Positions 10,410 through 21,149 are shown, counted from the stretch's first letter. The stretch: 64,000 nt of DNA from JACKJK01 sp046159835 (GCF_046159835.1 NZ_JBJXCY010000001.1:1776887-1840886), one strand, 5' to 3'. Numbers and translations are program-made. The notes: generated from the letters alone by a model not told the origin.

Positions 10410-10445
10410 CGTTAGGCGGCCCGCGACGCTCCGGTCAAGGTGGGT

Positions 10446-11741
10446 TCACTGCCGGCGCTTGGCGAACCAGTCGAGACGCTTTCGGATTTCGCGCTCGAAA
10501 CCGCGGTCCGGCGGGTCGTAGAAGGTCTGGCGTCCCAACTCGTCGGGGAAGTAGTCCTGCCCGGAAAAGCCCTCCGGCGTGTCGTGATCGTAGGCATAGC
10601 CCTTCCCGTAGCCCTCGTCCTTCATCAGGTTCGTCGGGGCATTGAGGATGTGCTTGGGCGGCATCAGCGAGCCGTGTTGCTTCGCGGTGCGGCTGGCGGC
10701 CTTGAAGGCGACATAGGCACCGTTCGATTTCGGTGCGACGGCCAGATAGATCACTGCCTGCGCGATGGCGAGTTCGCCTTCGGGCGAACCGAGAAACTGG
10801 AAGGCATCGCGCGCGGCGATGGTGATGCCGAGCGCCTGTGGGTCCGCCAGCCCGATATCCTCCACCGCCATGCGCACCACACGGCGCGCTATGTAGAGCG
10901 GATCCTCGCCGGCATCGAACATGCGTGCGAGATAATACAGCGCGGCATCGGCATCAGACCCGCGCACCGCCTTGTGCAGCGCGGAGATCAGGTTGTAGTG
11001 CCCGTCCTGCCCCTTGTCGTAGATCGGCGCGCGACGTTGCACGACCTCCTGTAACGCCTCTGCCGAAAAGTTCTCGCCGGAGCGCGACGCCCGCCAAACA
11101 TCCTCGGCCAGCGTCAGGACCGCGCGTCCGTCACCGTCCGCCATTCGGATCAGGCTGGCGCGCGCATCATCGTCCAGCGGCAGCGGCTTGCCTGTTTCCA
11201 CTTCCGCGCGCCCCAGCAGCTTGTCGAGGGCTTGTTGATCGAGCGAGCGGAAAGTCAGGACGTGCGCGCGAGACAGAAGCGCCGCGTTCAGTTCAAACGA
11301 CGGGTTCTCGGTCGTTGCACCGACCAGCGTGATCGTGCCGTCTTCCATGACGGGCAGGAAGGAATCGAGCTGGGCGCGGTTGAAGCGGTGGATCTCGTCG
11401 ACGAAGAGCAATGTGCCCTCCCCCGTCTGGCGGCGCTGCCGGGCGGCGGCGAACACCGCTTTCAGGTCCGCCACGCCGGAAAAGATCGCAGAGATCTGTT
11501 CGAAGTGCAGATCGGTTTCCTTCGCCAGCAGGCGCGCCAGCGTTGTCTTGCCCGTCCCCGGCGGCCCCCAGAAGATGAGCGAGCCGAGCGAGCCGGATTC
11601 CAGCATCCGCGTGACGATGCCGTCCAGACCGACGAGATGGTCCTGCCCCGCAATGTCGGCAAGCGATGCCGGGCGCAGCCTGTCCGCCAGCGGACGCGGC
11701 GCGTCAGCATCCATGCCGGCGGCTTCGAACAGGTTCGCCAT
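10446..11741 (-). CDS. rarA: Replication-associated recombination protein A (RarA/MgsA) AAA+ ATPase
   Basis: A 431-residue AAA+ protein related to the clamp loader, acting at stalled replication forks. The Walker A is GPPGTGKTTLAR (residues 59-70), Walker B is LLFVDEIHRFN, and sensor 1 is LVGATTENPSFELN. The C-terminal tetramerisation part contains PNLMKDEGYGKGYAYDHDTPEG, here given only as a landmark, which is strongly conserved in RarA. It begins 6 nt after the stop of the degP-like gene, so the two are probably one transcript. Confidence 0.96.
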   Translation of the reverse strand: MANLFEAAGMDADAPRPLADRLRPASLADIAGQDHLVGLDGIVTRMLESGSLGSLIFWGPPGTGKTTLARLLAKETDLHFEQISAIFSGVADLKAVFAAARQRRQTGEGTLLFVDEIHRFNRAQLDSFLPVMEDGTITLVGATTENPSFELNAALLSRAHVLTFRSLDQQALDKLLGRAEVETGKPLPLDDDARASLIRMADGDGRAVLTLAEDVWRASRSGENFSAEALQEVVQRRAPIYDKGQDGHYNLISALHKAVRGSDADAALYYLARMFDAGEDPLYIARRVVRMAVEDIGLADPQALGITIAARDAFQFLGSPEGELAIAQAVIYLAVAPKSNGAYVAFKAASRTAKQHGSLMPPKHILNAPTNLMKDEGYGKGYAYDHDTPEGFSGQDYFPDELGRQTFYDPPDRGFEREIRKRLDWFAKRRQ

Positions 11742-11747
11742 CTTGGC

Positions 11748-13199
<1,452 letters not shown>

Positions 13200-13276
13200 G
13201 GGCCACCTCCGCGTGGAATATCGGGTCCCCGGTATCGGATTGACAGGCGTGCCACCAAAATTTGGCGACAAGACGC

Positions 13277-13313
13277 AAAAAGGGCGCGCCAGCCGAGCCG
13301 ACGCGCCCTTTTT
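13277..13313 (-). terminator. Rho-independent terminator after rplQ
   Basis: The stem AAAAAGGGCGCG (13277-13288) pairs with CGCGCCCTTTTT (13302-13313) around a short loop. Read on the minus strand it ends in a run of T residues 25 nt after the rplQ stop. It closes the str-S10-spc-alpha cluster and separates it from the degP-like gene. Confidence 0.88.
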
Positions 13314-13337
13314 GAATGATTTGGCTACAAGCGAGGC

Positions 13338-13772
13338 TTAGGCTTCGGCGCCTTCGTCCATCTCGGCCATCACCGCCTCGTGGCGCGCACGGTCGGCGGC
13401 ACCCTTGGCGGATTCGTCACGGTCGACAAGCTCGATCACCGCGACCGGCGCGTTGTCACCGTGCCGGAAACCAGCCCTCATGACCCGCGTGTAGCCGCCG
13501 TTGCGGTCCTTGTAGCGGCCCGCCAGCGTATCGAACAGCTTCTTGACCGCATCCTCGTCGCCGATCTGCGAGATCGCCTGGCGGCGGGCGTGAAGGTCGC
13601 CACGCTTGCCCAGCGTGATCAGCTTGTCGACGATCGGCTTCAGGTCTTTGGCCTTCGGCAGAGTCGTGACGATCTGCTCGTGCGTCAGCAGCGAAGCGGC
13701 CATGTTCGCGAACATCGCCTTGCGGTGGCTGGCGGTCCGGTTCAGCTTGCGGCCGGATTTTCCATGGTTCAT
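13338..13772 (-). CDS. rplQ: 50S ribosomal protein L17
   Basis: A 144-residue large-subunit protein at the peptide exit tunnel rim. The start MNHGKSGRKLNRTASHRKAM is the invariant L17 N-terminus, and GGYTRVMRAGFRHGDNAP is the conserved C-terminal core. A tail of about 25 acidic and alanine-rich residues follows, common in alphaproteobacteria. It is the last gene of the alpha operon, 39 nt after rpoA, and is followed by a strong terminator. Confidence 0.98.
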   Translation of the reverse strand: MNHGKSGRKLNRTASHRKAMFANMAASLLTHEQIVTTLPKAKDLKPIVDKLITLGKRGDLHARRQAISQIGDEDAVKKLFDTLAGRYKDRNGGYTRVMRAGFRHGDNAPVAVIELVDRDESAKGAADRARHEAVMAEMDEGAEA

Positions 13773-13811
13773 CGGACTATTCTCCTACGGCGCGGCAGAG
13801 CGCGCGGCGCC

Positions 13812-14828
13812 TCAATAATGCTCTTCGTAACGCTTGGCCAGGTCTTCGATGTTCTCCGGCGGCCAGCCCGTCACTTCCATGCCCAGATGCAGACCCATCT
13901 GCGCAAGGACTTCCTTGATCTCATTCAGCGACTTGCGGCCGAAGTTCGGGGTGCGGAGCATCTCCGACTCGGTCTTCAGAATCAGGTCGCCGATATAGAC
14001 GATGTTGTCGTTCTTCAGGCAGTTGGCCGAGCGAACCGAAAGCTCCAGCTCGTCCACCTTCTTCAGCAGCGCCGGGTTGAAGGCCAGCTCCGGCACTTCG
14101 GTGGTCGGCGTTTCCGGCTTCGGCTCATCGAAGTTGACGAAGATCGAAAGCTGGTCCTGCAGGATGCGGGCGGCATAGGCGATCGCGTCTTCCGGCGTAA
14201 CCGAACCGTCCGTCTCGATTTCCATCATCAGCTTGTCGTAGTCGAGGATCTGGCCCTCACGGGTCGGCTCGACCTTGTAGGACACGCGCTTGACCGGCGA
14301 ATACATGCTGTCGACCGGGATCAGGCCGATCGGCGCGTCATCCGGGCGGTTGCGATCAGCCGCGACGTAGCCCTTGCCGGTGTTGACGGTGAACTCGATG
14401 CGGATTTCCGCGCCGTCGTCCAGCGTGCAAAGCGGCAGGTTCGGGTTCAGGATCTCGACGTCGCCAACGGTCTGAATGTCACCGGCAACAACCTGGCCGG
14501 GGCCTTCCTTGCGCAGGGTCATGCGCTTGGGGCCGTCGCCTTCCATCTTGATGGCGATGTCCTTGATGTTCAGGACGATGTCGGTCACGTCCTCGCGAAC
14601 GCCCGGGATCGACGAGAACTCGTGCAGCACGCCGTCAATCTGAGCGGACGTAACGGCGGCACCCTGCAGTGAAGACAGCAGGATGCGGCGCAGCGAGTTG
14701 CCCAGCGTCTGGCCGTAGCCGCGCTCGAGCGGCTCGGCGACGAGGGTCGCCTGGCGCTTGGGGTCGTGACCGGGTTGCACTTCCAGCTTGTTCGGCCGGA
14801 TCAGCTCTTGCCAATTCTTCTCGATCAC
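13812..14828 (-). CDS. rpoA: DNA-directed RNA polymerase alpha subunit
   Basis: A 338-residue subunit that nucleates RNA polymerase assembly and contacts UP elements and activators. The N-terminal dimerisation domain has LAEPLERGYGQTLGNSLRR-type sequence, and the C-terminal DNA-binding domain has VRSANCLKNDNIVYIGDL and NFGRKSLNEIKEVL. I choose GTG 14828 (then IEKNWQELIRPNK), which has GAGG about 8 nt upstream. An in-frame GTG at 14837 would add three residues but leaves no room for the ribosome site. No rpsD lies between rpsK and rpoA, as is usual in alphaproteobacteria. Confidence 0.97.
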   Translation of the reverse strand: MIEKNWQELIRPNKLEVQPGHDPKRQATLVAEPLERGYGQTLGNSLRRILLSSLQGAAVTSAQIDGVLHEFSSIPGVREDVTDIVLNIKDIAIKMEGDGPKRMTLRKEGPGQVVAGDIQTVGDVEILNPNLPLCTLDDGAEIRIEFTVNTGKGYVAADRNRPDDAPIGLIPVDSMYSPVKRVSYKVEPTREGQILDYDKLMMEIETDGSVTPEDAIAYAARILQDQLSIFVNFDEPKPETPTTEVPELAFNPALLKKVDELELSVRSANCLKNDNIVYIGDLILKTESEMLRTPNFGRKSLNEIKEVLAQMGLHLGMEVTGWPPENIEDLAKRYEEHY

Positions 14829-15039
14829 CTTCGACACCTCTTGCAGATGGACCGGCGCCTTCGCCCTGGGACAAACCCTGCCCCAGCAGGCGGGTCCGGA
14901 ACCGGTTCGGGATTGTCCCTCCGGTTCGATCAGGCTCTGGCCCGGTCAGCCAAAATCTTAAATGGCGCACTTGCCCCCTGGCGTGCGCCCCAATAACGAG
15001 CGCCCCGCAGCATGTGCCGCGAGGCGATATTTCGAAGTC

Positions 15040-15429
15040 TCAGACGCGGCGCTTCTTGCGCGGGCGGCAGCCATTGTGCGGGATCGGGGTCACGTCGCGG
15101 ATCGACGTCACGTTGAAACCCGCCGCCTGGATGGCGCGCAGTGCCGACTCGCGGCCCGAACCGGGACCGCGCACTTCGACTTCCAGCGTGCGCATGCCGT
15201 GCTCGGCAGCCTTCTTGGCCGCGTCTTCAGCGGCAAGCTGCGCCGCATACGGGGTCGACTTGCGCGAACCCTTGAAGCCCATGGCGCCGGCCGAGGCCCA
15301 GGAAATCGTGTTCCCCTGCGCATCGGTGATGGTGATCATGGTGTTGTTGAAGCTGGCGTTCACGTGCGCGACGCCGGACGCGATGTTCTTGCGTTCCCTG
15401 CGCGATACGCGCTTTGAGTCCTTGGCCAT
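15040..15429 (-). CDS. rpsK: 30S ribosomal protein S11
   Basis: A 129-residue platform protein of the small subunit. Landmarks are NASFNNTMITITD, the WASAGAMGFKGSRKSTPYAA stretch (given in part), and the basic C-terminal IPHNGCRPRKKRRV. The start is ATG 15429 (MAKDSKRVS); the open frame upstream is not conserved. It lies 66 nt after rpsM, and a 211-nt spacer separates it from rpoA. Confidence 0.98.
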   Translation of the reverse strand: MAKDSKRVSRRERKNIASGVAHVNASFNNTMITITDAQGNTISWASAGAMGFKGSRKSTPYAAQLAAEDAAKKAAEHGMRTLEVEVRGPGSGRESALRAIQAAGFNVTSIRDVTPIPHNGCRPRKKRRV

Positions 15430-15495
15430 GGCTTTTGTCTGGTCCTCGTGGTTCCGGTCGCCACGCCTTCGCGGCACCGGCCTTGTCCTTTGAAA

Positions 15496-15864
15496 TTACT
15501 TCTTCTTGCCGGCGATCGCCTTCGCCGGACCCTTGCGGGTGCGCGCGTTGGTGTGCGTACGCTGACCGCGCACCGGCAGACCACGGCGGTGGCGCAGGCC
15601 ACGGTAGCAGCCAAGGTCCATCAGGCGCTTGATATTCATCGCGACGTCGCGGCGAAGGTCGCCCTCGACCATGTAGTCGCGGTCGATGACTTCACGGATC
15701 TTGAGAACCTCGGCATCGCTCAACTCGTTGACCCGGCGGGTCAGGTCGATGCTCACCTTCTCACAGATTTCCTTGGCCTTCTGCAGGCCGATCCCATGGA
15801 TGTACTGCAGCGCGATGGGAACGCGCTTTGCGGTCGGAATGTTGACGCCTGCGATGCGGGCCAT
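15496..15864 (-). CDS. rpsM: 30S ribosomal protein S13
   Basis: A 122-residue small-subunit head protein that contacts the P-site tRNA and the B1 bridge. It opens MARIAGVNIPTAKRVPIALQ, carries the IHGIGLQKAKEI helix-hairpin and ends with the basic RTHTNARTRKGPAKAIAGKK tail. It begins the alpha part of the cluster after a 237-nt spacer from adk. No rpmJ is present in that spacer, and I see no gene or clear promoter there. Confidence 0.98.
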   Translation of the reverse strand: MARIAGVNIPTAKRVPIALQYIHGIGLQKAKEICEKVSIDLTRRVNELSDAEVLKIREVIDRDYMVEGDLRRDVAMNIKRLMDLGCYRGLRHRRGLPVRGQRTHTNARTRKGPAKAIAGKKK

Positions 15865-16101
15865 TTTCTTCTCTCCAACACGGCCTCACCGGGCCTGGTT
15901 CGTGGTCTCACGGCAGCCCCGGCTGCCAGTTCGTCAAGGCGGGACCACGTCAGGTATGACTGCAAATCGAACAACACCGCTCCCGGACGGTGCGCGGCAC
16001 CTCCGAAGACGGCGTGATCAACTCGCTAAAAAGAGAGCCGTAGATATCGGATCATCGGCCCGCAAGTCAACCTTTCACTTGGTCTGCGACTGTTACTCTG
16101 C

Positions 16102-16683
16102 TTACCCTTCCAACGCGGTCACGACCGATGCCGTGACTTCGTCGATATCCTGCATCCCGTCGACGCTCTTCAACTGCCCCTTCACGCCGTAGTAGTCGGA
16201 CAGTGGCGCCGTCTGCTCGCGATAGGCGACGAGGCGCTTGCGGAACGATTCGGGATTGTCGTCGGAACGTGCCTGCCCGCCGGCGGCGATCGTCTCGGCG
16301 ACGCGATTCTCCATGCGCTTGACGAGTTCGTCCTCGTCGACGGTGAACTCGATCACCGCATCGAGGCTCAGCCCCTTCTCGTCCAGCATCCTGCCCAGCG
16401 CCTCGGCCTGGCCGACCGTGCGCGGGAAACCGTCGAGAATGAAACCGTTCTGCGCGTCCGGCGACTCGAGACGCTCGGCGATGATGGCGACCACGATCTC
16501 GTCGGGAACAAGCCCGCCCGATTCCATGATCGGCTGTGCCTGCTGGCCAACCGGCGTCTGCGCAGCAACGGCGGCGCGCAGCATGTCCCCGGTCGAAAGC
16601 TGAACAGCGTTGTACTTCTGCTCGATACGCTTGGCCTGCGTGCCTTTGCCAGCACCCGGCGGCCCCAACAGAATCAGCCTCAT
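16102..16683 (-). CDS. adk: Adenylate kinase (short form)
   Basis: A 193-residue enzyme that converts ATP and AMP to two ADP. The P-loop LLGPPGAGKGTQAKR is at residues 4-18, the AMP-site STGDMLR follows, and FILDGFPRTVGQAEAL is the conserved core. The LID is short and lacks zinc cysteines, as in the 190-residue proteobacterial form. It overlaps secY by 4 nt (ATGA), the usual secY-adk coupling. Confidence 0.97.
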   Translation of the reverse strand: MRLILLGPPGAGKGTQAKRIEQKYNAVQLSTGDMLRAAVAAQTPVGQQAQPIMESGGLVPDEIVVAIIAERLESPDAQNGFILDGFPRTVGQAEALGRMLDEKGLSLDAVIEFTVDEDELVKRMENRVAETIAAGGQARSDDNPESFRKRLVAYREQTAPLSDYYGVKGQLKSVDGMQDIDEVTASVVTALEG

Positions 16684-18014
16684 CGCCTGCGGCTCCCCCT
16701 CAGTTTCGACTTCTTGATCAGCCCTTCATACTGGTGCGCAAGCAGATGCCCCTGGACCTGCGACACCGTATCCATCGTCACCGATACCACGATCAGCAGC
16801 GAAGTGCCGCCGAGGTAGAACGGGATCGAGTAGTAACCGATCAAAAATTCCGGCAGCAGGCAAACCAGCGCCAGGTAGAGCGCGCCGACCACGGTGATGC
16901 GAGTCAGCACATAGTCGATGTATTCGGCCGTCTTCTCGCCCGGGCGAATGCCGGGAATGAAGCCGCCGTGCTTCTTCAGGTTGTCGGCGGTGTCCTTCGG
17001 ATTGAAGACGATCGCCGTGTAGAAGAACGCGAAGAAGATGATCATCGACGCGTAGAACGCGAGGTAGAGCGGCTGGCCGTGGCCAAGAAGAGCCGTGACC
17101 GTGCCGAGCCATCCGCCCGCATCGCCTGCCGAGAAGTTTGCAACCGTCACCGGCAGCAGCAGCAGCGAAGAGGCGAAGATCGGCGGGATGACGCCGGCCG
17201 TGTTGAGCTTCAGAGGCAGGTGCGAGGATTCGCCCTGAAACATCCGGTTGCCCATTTGGCGCTTGGGATACTGGATCAGCAACCGGCGCTGGGCCCGCTC
17301 GACGTAGACGATCACGACAATGACGCCGACGAGCAGGATGATGAGACCGAGGATGAGCGGGGTCGACAGCGCCCCCTGGCGGCCAAGCTCCAGCATTCCC
17401 GCAATCGCGTTGGGGAACGAGGCAACGATGCCCGCGAAGATGATGAGCGAGATGCCGTTGCCGACGCCGCGCTGCGTGATCTGTTCACCCAGCCACATCA
17501 GGAAGACGGTACCACCGACCAGCGTGATGACGGTGGACACCCGGAAGAACAGGCCCGGATCCAGCACCACGTTGCCCGAACCTTCCAGGCCAACGGCAAT
17601 ACCATATGCCTGTACGGTGGCAAGAAGCACCGTACCGTAGCGGGTGTACTGGTTGATCTGCTTGCGGCCCTGCTCGCCTTCCTTCTTGAGCTGCTCAAGA
17701 TGGGGCGAAACGGTCGTCATCAACTGAACGATGATCGACGCCGAGATGTAGGGCATGATGTTCAGCGCAAAAATCGCCATGCGCTCCACGGCGCCACCGG
17801 CGAACGTATTGAACAGGCCGAGGATACCGCTGGAATTGCGGTTGAACATGTCGGCCACCGCGCCGGGATCGATACCCGGCAGCGGGATGTAGGTACCCAG
17901 CCGATAAACGAGCAGCGCACCCAGCGTGAACCAGATGCGCTTCTTGAGTTCATCGGCCTTGGCAAGGGCACCGAAATTGAGATTGGCAGCAAGTTGCTCG
18001 GCAGCTGACGCCAT
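16680..18014 (-). CDS. secY: Preprotein translocase subunit SecY
   Basis: A 444-residue ten-helix channel subunit of the Sec translocon. It opens MASAAEQLAANLNFGALAKA and has the conserved PGIDPGAV loop after helix 1, the MGNRMFQGESSHLPLKLN cytoplasmic segment, and GGTSLLIVVSVTMDT near the end. It works with SecE, encoded at 44195-44395. It lies 74 nt after rplO and overlaps adk by 4 nt. Confidence 0.98.
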   Translation of the reverse strand: MASAAEQLAANLNFGALAKADELKKRIWFTLGALLVYRLGTYIPLPGIDPGAVADMFNRNSSGILGLFNTFAGGAVERMAIFALNIMPYISASIIVQLMTTVSPHLEQLKKEGEQGRKQINQYTRYGTVLLATVQAYGIAVGLEGSGNVVLDPGLFFRVSTVITLVGGTVFLMWLGEQITQRGVGNGISLIIFAGIVASFPNAIAGMLELGRQGALSTPLILGLIILLVGVIVVIVYVERAQRRLLIQYPKRQMGNRMFQGESSHLPLKLNTAGVIPPIFASSLLLLPVTVANFSAGDAGGWLGTVTALLGHGQPLYLAFYASMIIFFAFFYTAIVFNPKDTADNLKKHGGFIPGIRPGEKTAEYIDYVLTRITVVGALYLALVCLLPEFLIGYYSIPFYLGGTSLLIVVSVTMDTVSQVQGHLLAHQYEGLIKKSKLRGSRRR

Positions 18015-18088
18015 GAATATCTCCGCTTCTCGCGTCCCTGCCCCTGCCCTGGCGGCAAAGCCGGAACGCGGTCCGGCGCTGCGCCTGA

Positions 18089-18583
18089 TCAGGCGTCAGC
18101 GCTGCTTTCGTCCGCCTTCTTGACCGGTGCCAGCAATTCGATGCTGCCGCCCGCCTTCTCGATGGCTTCCTTCGCCGCTGCCGAAACGCCGGCAACCTTG
18201 AAGGCGACCTTCGAGGTCAGTTCGCCGCGCGACAGGATACGAACCCCGTCCTTCTCGCGGCGGATGATGCCGGCTGCAACCAGTGCCGCGGCATCCACCG
18301 TGTTCTTCGCATCCAGCTTGCCCGCGTCGATCGCGGTCTGGATACGGTCGAGATTGACCGCGTTGAGCTGCTTGGCGTTGGGCTTGTTGAACCCGCGCTT
18401 CGGCAGCCGGCGGTGAATCGGCATCTGGCCGCCTTCAAAGCCTTTGACAGCCACGCCCGAACGCGACTTCTGGCCCTTGTGGCCACGACCGGAGGTCTTG
18501 CCCAGGCCCGAACCGATGCCACGGCCGACGCGCTTGCGCGACTGGGTGGCACCCGGCTTGTCACTGATCTCGTTGAGCTTCAT
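18089..18583 (-). CDS. rplO: 50S ribosomal protein L15
   Basis: A 164-residue large-subunit protein with an extended N-terminal arm. The RVGRGIGSGLGKTSGRGHKG segment and GQMPIHRRLPKRGF are diagnostic. It ends with an acidic KKADESSADA tail. It sits in the normal spc order between rpmD (58 nt upstream) and secY. Confidence 0.98.
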   Translation of the reverse strand: MKLNEISDKPGATQSRKRVGRGIGSGLGKTSGRGHKGQKSRSGVAVKGFEGGQMPIHRRLPKRGFNKPNAKQLNAVNLDRIQTAIDAGKLDAKNTVDAAALVAAGIIRREKDGVRILSRGELTSKVAFKVAGVSAAAKEAIEKAGGSIELLAPVKKADESSADA

Positions 18584-18641
18584 ATCGGTTTCTCCGTCCG
18601 CGCATTCAAGCGCGAGCTTTCAACTTGATGTGGGTGCGTGC

Positions 18642-18830
18642 TCAGTTCTCGTCGACGACGCGAACGAGGTGCGCAACCTTGGCGATCATGCCGCGCACGG
18701 CCGGGGTATCTTCCAGCGTGCGGCGACGGTGCATCTTGTTCAGGCCGAGCCCGATCAGCGTCTTGCGCTGGACATCGGGGCGGCGCAGCGGCGAGCCGGT
18801 CTGCTCAACCGTGACGGTCTTCTTGGACAT
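18642..18830 (-). CDS. rpmD: 50S ribosomal protein L30
   Basis: A 62-residue protein of the large subunit. The sequence MSKKTVTVEQTGSPLRRPD and LIGLGLNKMHRRRTLEDTP match the short bacterial L30. It lies 27 nt after rpsE in the conserved rpsE-rpmD-rplO order. Confidence 0.97.
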   Translation of the reverse strand: MSKKTVTVEQTGSPLRRPDVQRKTLIGLGLNKMHRRRTLEDTPAVRGMIAKVAHLVRVVDEN

Positions 18831-18857
18831 CGTTCAGCCCTTCCTTGAAACCTGCAC

Positions 18858-19403
18858 TCAGCCTTCGGCCATTTCAGCGCTTTCGCGCCGGCGGGACTGC
18901 AGCGTGGAAACCTTGAGACCGCGGCGCGCAGCAACCGAGCGCGGGCTGTCTTCAGCCTTGAGCGCCTCGAAAGTCGCGCGGATCATGTTGTACGGGTTCG
19001 ACGTGCCAAGCGACTTGGCGACGACGTCATGCACGCCGAGCGTCTCGAAGACGGCGCGCATCGGGCCACCCGCGATGATGCCGGTGCCGGGAGGCGCTGC
19101 ACGCAGCACAACCTTGCCGGCGCCGTGGCGCCCGGCGACATCGTGATGCAGCGTGCGGCCTTCGCGCAGCGGAACGCGGATCATCTGGCGCTTGGCCGAT
19201 TCCGTCGCCTTGCGGATCGCTTCCGGCACTTCACGCGCCTTGCCGTGACCGAAGCCGACGCGGCCCTTCTGGTCGCCGACAACCACGAGGGCTGCGAAGC
19301 CGAACCGCCGGCCGCCCTTGACCACCTTGGCCACGCGGTTGATGTGCACGAGGCGATCTACGAATTCGCTGTCGCGCTCTTCTCGCATATTGGGATTTGC
19401 CAT
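18858..19403 (-). CDS. rpsE: 30S ribosomal protein S5
   Basis: A 181-residue small-subunit protein involved in decoding accuracy and mRNA unwinding. The dsRNA-binding part has LVHINRVAKVVKGGRRFGFAA and VVGDQKGRVGFGHGKA, and the second domain has GGPMRAVFETLGVHDVV and KSLGTSNPYNM. The C-terminus is extended and Arg/Glu-rich. It lies 45 nt after rplR. Confidence 0.98.
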   Translation of the reverse strand: MANPNMREERDSEFVDRLVHINRVAKVVKGGRRFGFAALVVVGDQKGRVGFGHGKAREVPEAIRKATESAKRQMIRVPLREGRTLHHDVAGRHGAGKVVLRAAPPGTGIIAGGPMRAVFETLGVHDVVAKSLGTSNPYNMIRATFEALKAEDSPRSVAARRGLKVSTLQSRRRESAEMAEG

Positions 19404-19448
19404 CGTCGTTTCGTTCCGTTGCTGGCGCGCTAACGCCGGTGAATTCGA

Positions 19449-19814
19449 TTAGAAGTTCAGGCCACCCTCGCGGGCGCCGTCAGCGAGGGCCTTGACCCGG
19501 CCGTGATAGATGTACGGGCCGCGGTCGAACACGACCTCGGTCACGCCCTTCTCCTTGGCGCGCTCGGCGACGAGCTTGCCAACCTCGGAGGCGGCGCTTG
19601 TGTCGGCACCGGTCTTCAGCTTGCCCTGCATGTCCTTCTCGAGGCTCGAGGCGGACACGACGGTGGCGCCGGTCAGGTCGTCGATGACCTGCGCGTAGAT
19701 GTGCTTGGAGGACCGGAAAACCGACAGGCGCGGACGCCCGTTGTTGACCTTCTGAAGTTCGCGGCGGACGCGCGCTGCGCGGCGCTGCGGCGTGGTCATC
19801 GAGTTGTTTTTCAT
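19449..19814 (-). CDS. rplR: 50S ribosomal protein L18
   Basis: A 121-residue protein that binds 5S rRNA. The basic N-terminus RRAARVRRELQKVNNGRPRL, the HIYAQVIDD strand and the C-terminal VVFDRGPYIYHGRVKALAD are typical. I choose ATG 19814 (MKNNSMTT), 7 nt after the rplF stop. An internal ATG at 19799 is possible, and the open frame further upstream is only a shadow of rplF. Confidence 0.97.
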   Translation of the reverse strand: MKNNSMTTPQRRAARVRRELQKVNNGRPRLSVFRSSKHIYAQVIDDLTGATVVSASSLEKDMQGKLKTGADTSAASEVGKLVAERAKEKGVTEVVFDRGPYIYHGRVKALADGAREGGLNF

Positions 19815-19821
19815 GGCAGGC

Positions 19822-20355
19822 CTACTTCTTCTTGCCTTCCTTGCGGACGATGTACTCGCCGGCATACTTGATGCCCTTGCCCTTGTAGGGCTCAGGCTCG
19901 CGCCATTTGCGGATATTCGCCGCAACCTGGCCGACGCGCTGCTTGGAGATGCCGGTGACGACGATTTCCGTCGGTTTCGGGCAAACGATCTGCACGTCCT
20001 CGGGGATCTCGAAGTTCACGTCGTGGCTGTAGCCGAGCGCAAGCTGCAGGACCTTGCCCTGCACCGCGGCACGGTAGCCGACGCCGTTGATCTCGAGCTT
20101 GCGCTCGAAACCCTTCTCCACACCCTCGACGATGTTGGACACCAGCGTGCGGGACATGCCCCAGGCCGAGCGGGCCTTCTTGGACTTGTCACGCGGCTCG
20201 ACCAGGACGCCGTCATCGTCCATCTTGGCGAGAACGTCGTCCACGAGCGTGACTTCAAGCTGACCCTTCGGGCCCTTTGCCGCGATGGTCTGGCCATCGA
20301 TCGACACGGTCACGCCGCTGGGCACCGAGACCGGTTTTTTGCCAATGCGGGACAT
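19822..20355 (-). CDS. rplF: 50S ribosomal protein L6
   Basis: A 177-residue protein near the sarcin-ricin loop. It opens MSRIGKKPVSVPSGV, contains LVSNIVEGVEKGFERKLEI, and ends with EPYKGKGIKYAGEYI plus a lysine-rich tail, all invariant L6 features. It follows rpsH by 41 nt. Confidence 0.98.
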   Translation of the reverse strand: MSRIGKKPVSVPSGVTVSIDGQTIAAKGPKGQLEVTLVDDVLAKMDDDGVLVEPRDKSKKARSAWGMSRTLVSNIVEGVEKGFERKLEINGVGYRAAVQGKVLQLALGYSHDVNFEIPEDVQIVCPKPTEIVVTGISKQRVGQVAANIRKWREPEPYKGKGIKYAGEYIVRKEGKKK

Positions 20356-20396
20356 GGTTTTGCTTCCCGTTTCCGTTTTTGTCCGCTCAGCGCGTC

Positions 20397-20795
20397 TTAG
20401 AAGACGCGGCAGAGCACCTCACCGCCGACGTTCTCTTCGCGCGCCTGCCAGTCGGGCATCACGCCCTTCGGGGTCGACACGATTGAAACGCCGAGACCGT
20501 TGTTCACCTGCGGCAGCGTCTTCACCGAGCTGTACACCCGGCGGCCCGGCCTGGAGATCCGCTCGATCGTGCGGATGACAGGCTCGCCGTCGAAGTACTT
20601 GAGCTCGATATCGAACTCCGCCTGGCCGTTTCCGAATTCGGTGCGAGAGTAGCCACGGATGTAGCCTTCCGTCTCAAGCACCGTCAGAACGCCTTCGCGA
20701 AGGCGGGACGCCGGGGTCTTCACCACCGACTTGCCACGCATCTGCGCGTTGCGGATCCGCGTGAGCATATCTCCCAAAGGATCGCTGACAGCCAT
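20397..20795 (-). CDS. rpsH: 30S ribosomal protein S8
   Basis: A 132-residue protein that organises the central domain of 16S rRNA. In E. coli S8 is the translational repressor of the spc operon. It opens DPLGDMLTRIRNAQMRGK and ends with VSIVSTPKGVMPDWQAREENVGGEVL. It lies 12 nt after rpsN. I did not attempt to fold a repressor site in the rplX-rplE region. Confidence 0.98.
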   Translation of the reverse strand: MAVSDPLGDMLTRIRNAQMRGKSVVKTPASRLREGVLTVLETEGYIRGYSRTEFGNGQAEFDIELKYFDGEPVIRTIERISRPGRRVYSSVKTLPQVNNGLGVSIVSTPKGVMPDWQAREENVGGEVLCRVF

Positions 20796-20807
20796 CTTCG
20801 GGTCTCC

Positions 20808-21113
20808 TTACCAGCTCGACTTGACCAAGCCCGGGATCAGGCCGCGAGAGCCCAGTTCCCGGAGCGCGATACGTGACATTCTCAGCTTGCGGTAATACGC
20901 CCGCGGCCGGCCTGTCACTTCGCAACGATTGCGGATGCGCACCTTTGAGCTGTTGCGCGGAAGATCCGCCAGCTTCAGCTGCGCCTTGAAGCGCTCTTCC
21001 ATGGAGAGCGACTGGTCGGTCGCAACAGCCTTCAGCGCGGCGCGCTTGTCGGCATATTGCTTGACCAAGCGCCGGCGGCGCTTGTTCTTCTCGACCGAAC
21101 TCTTCTTCGCCAT
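20808..21113 (-). CDS. rpsN: 30S ribosomal protein S14, zinc-free long form
   Basis: A 101-residue S14 lacking the paired CXXC zinc motifs, that is the long C-minus form. Landmarks are KQYADKRAALKAVATD and the C-terminal RNRCEVTGRPRAYYRKLRMSR region. It lies 36 nt after rplE. Confidence 0.98.
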   Translation of the reverse strand: MAKKSSVEKNKRRRRLVKQYADKRAALKAVATDQSLSMEERFKAQLKLADLPRNSSKVRIRNRCEVTGRPRAYYRKLRMSRIALRELGSRGLIPGLVKSSW

Positions 21114-21149
21114 AGTTTCTACCTCCGAATTCCGGGTCCCGACGCCTGG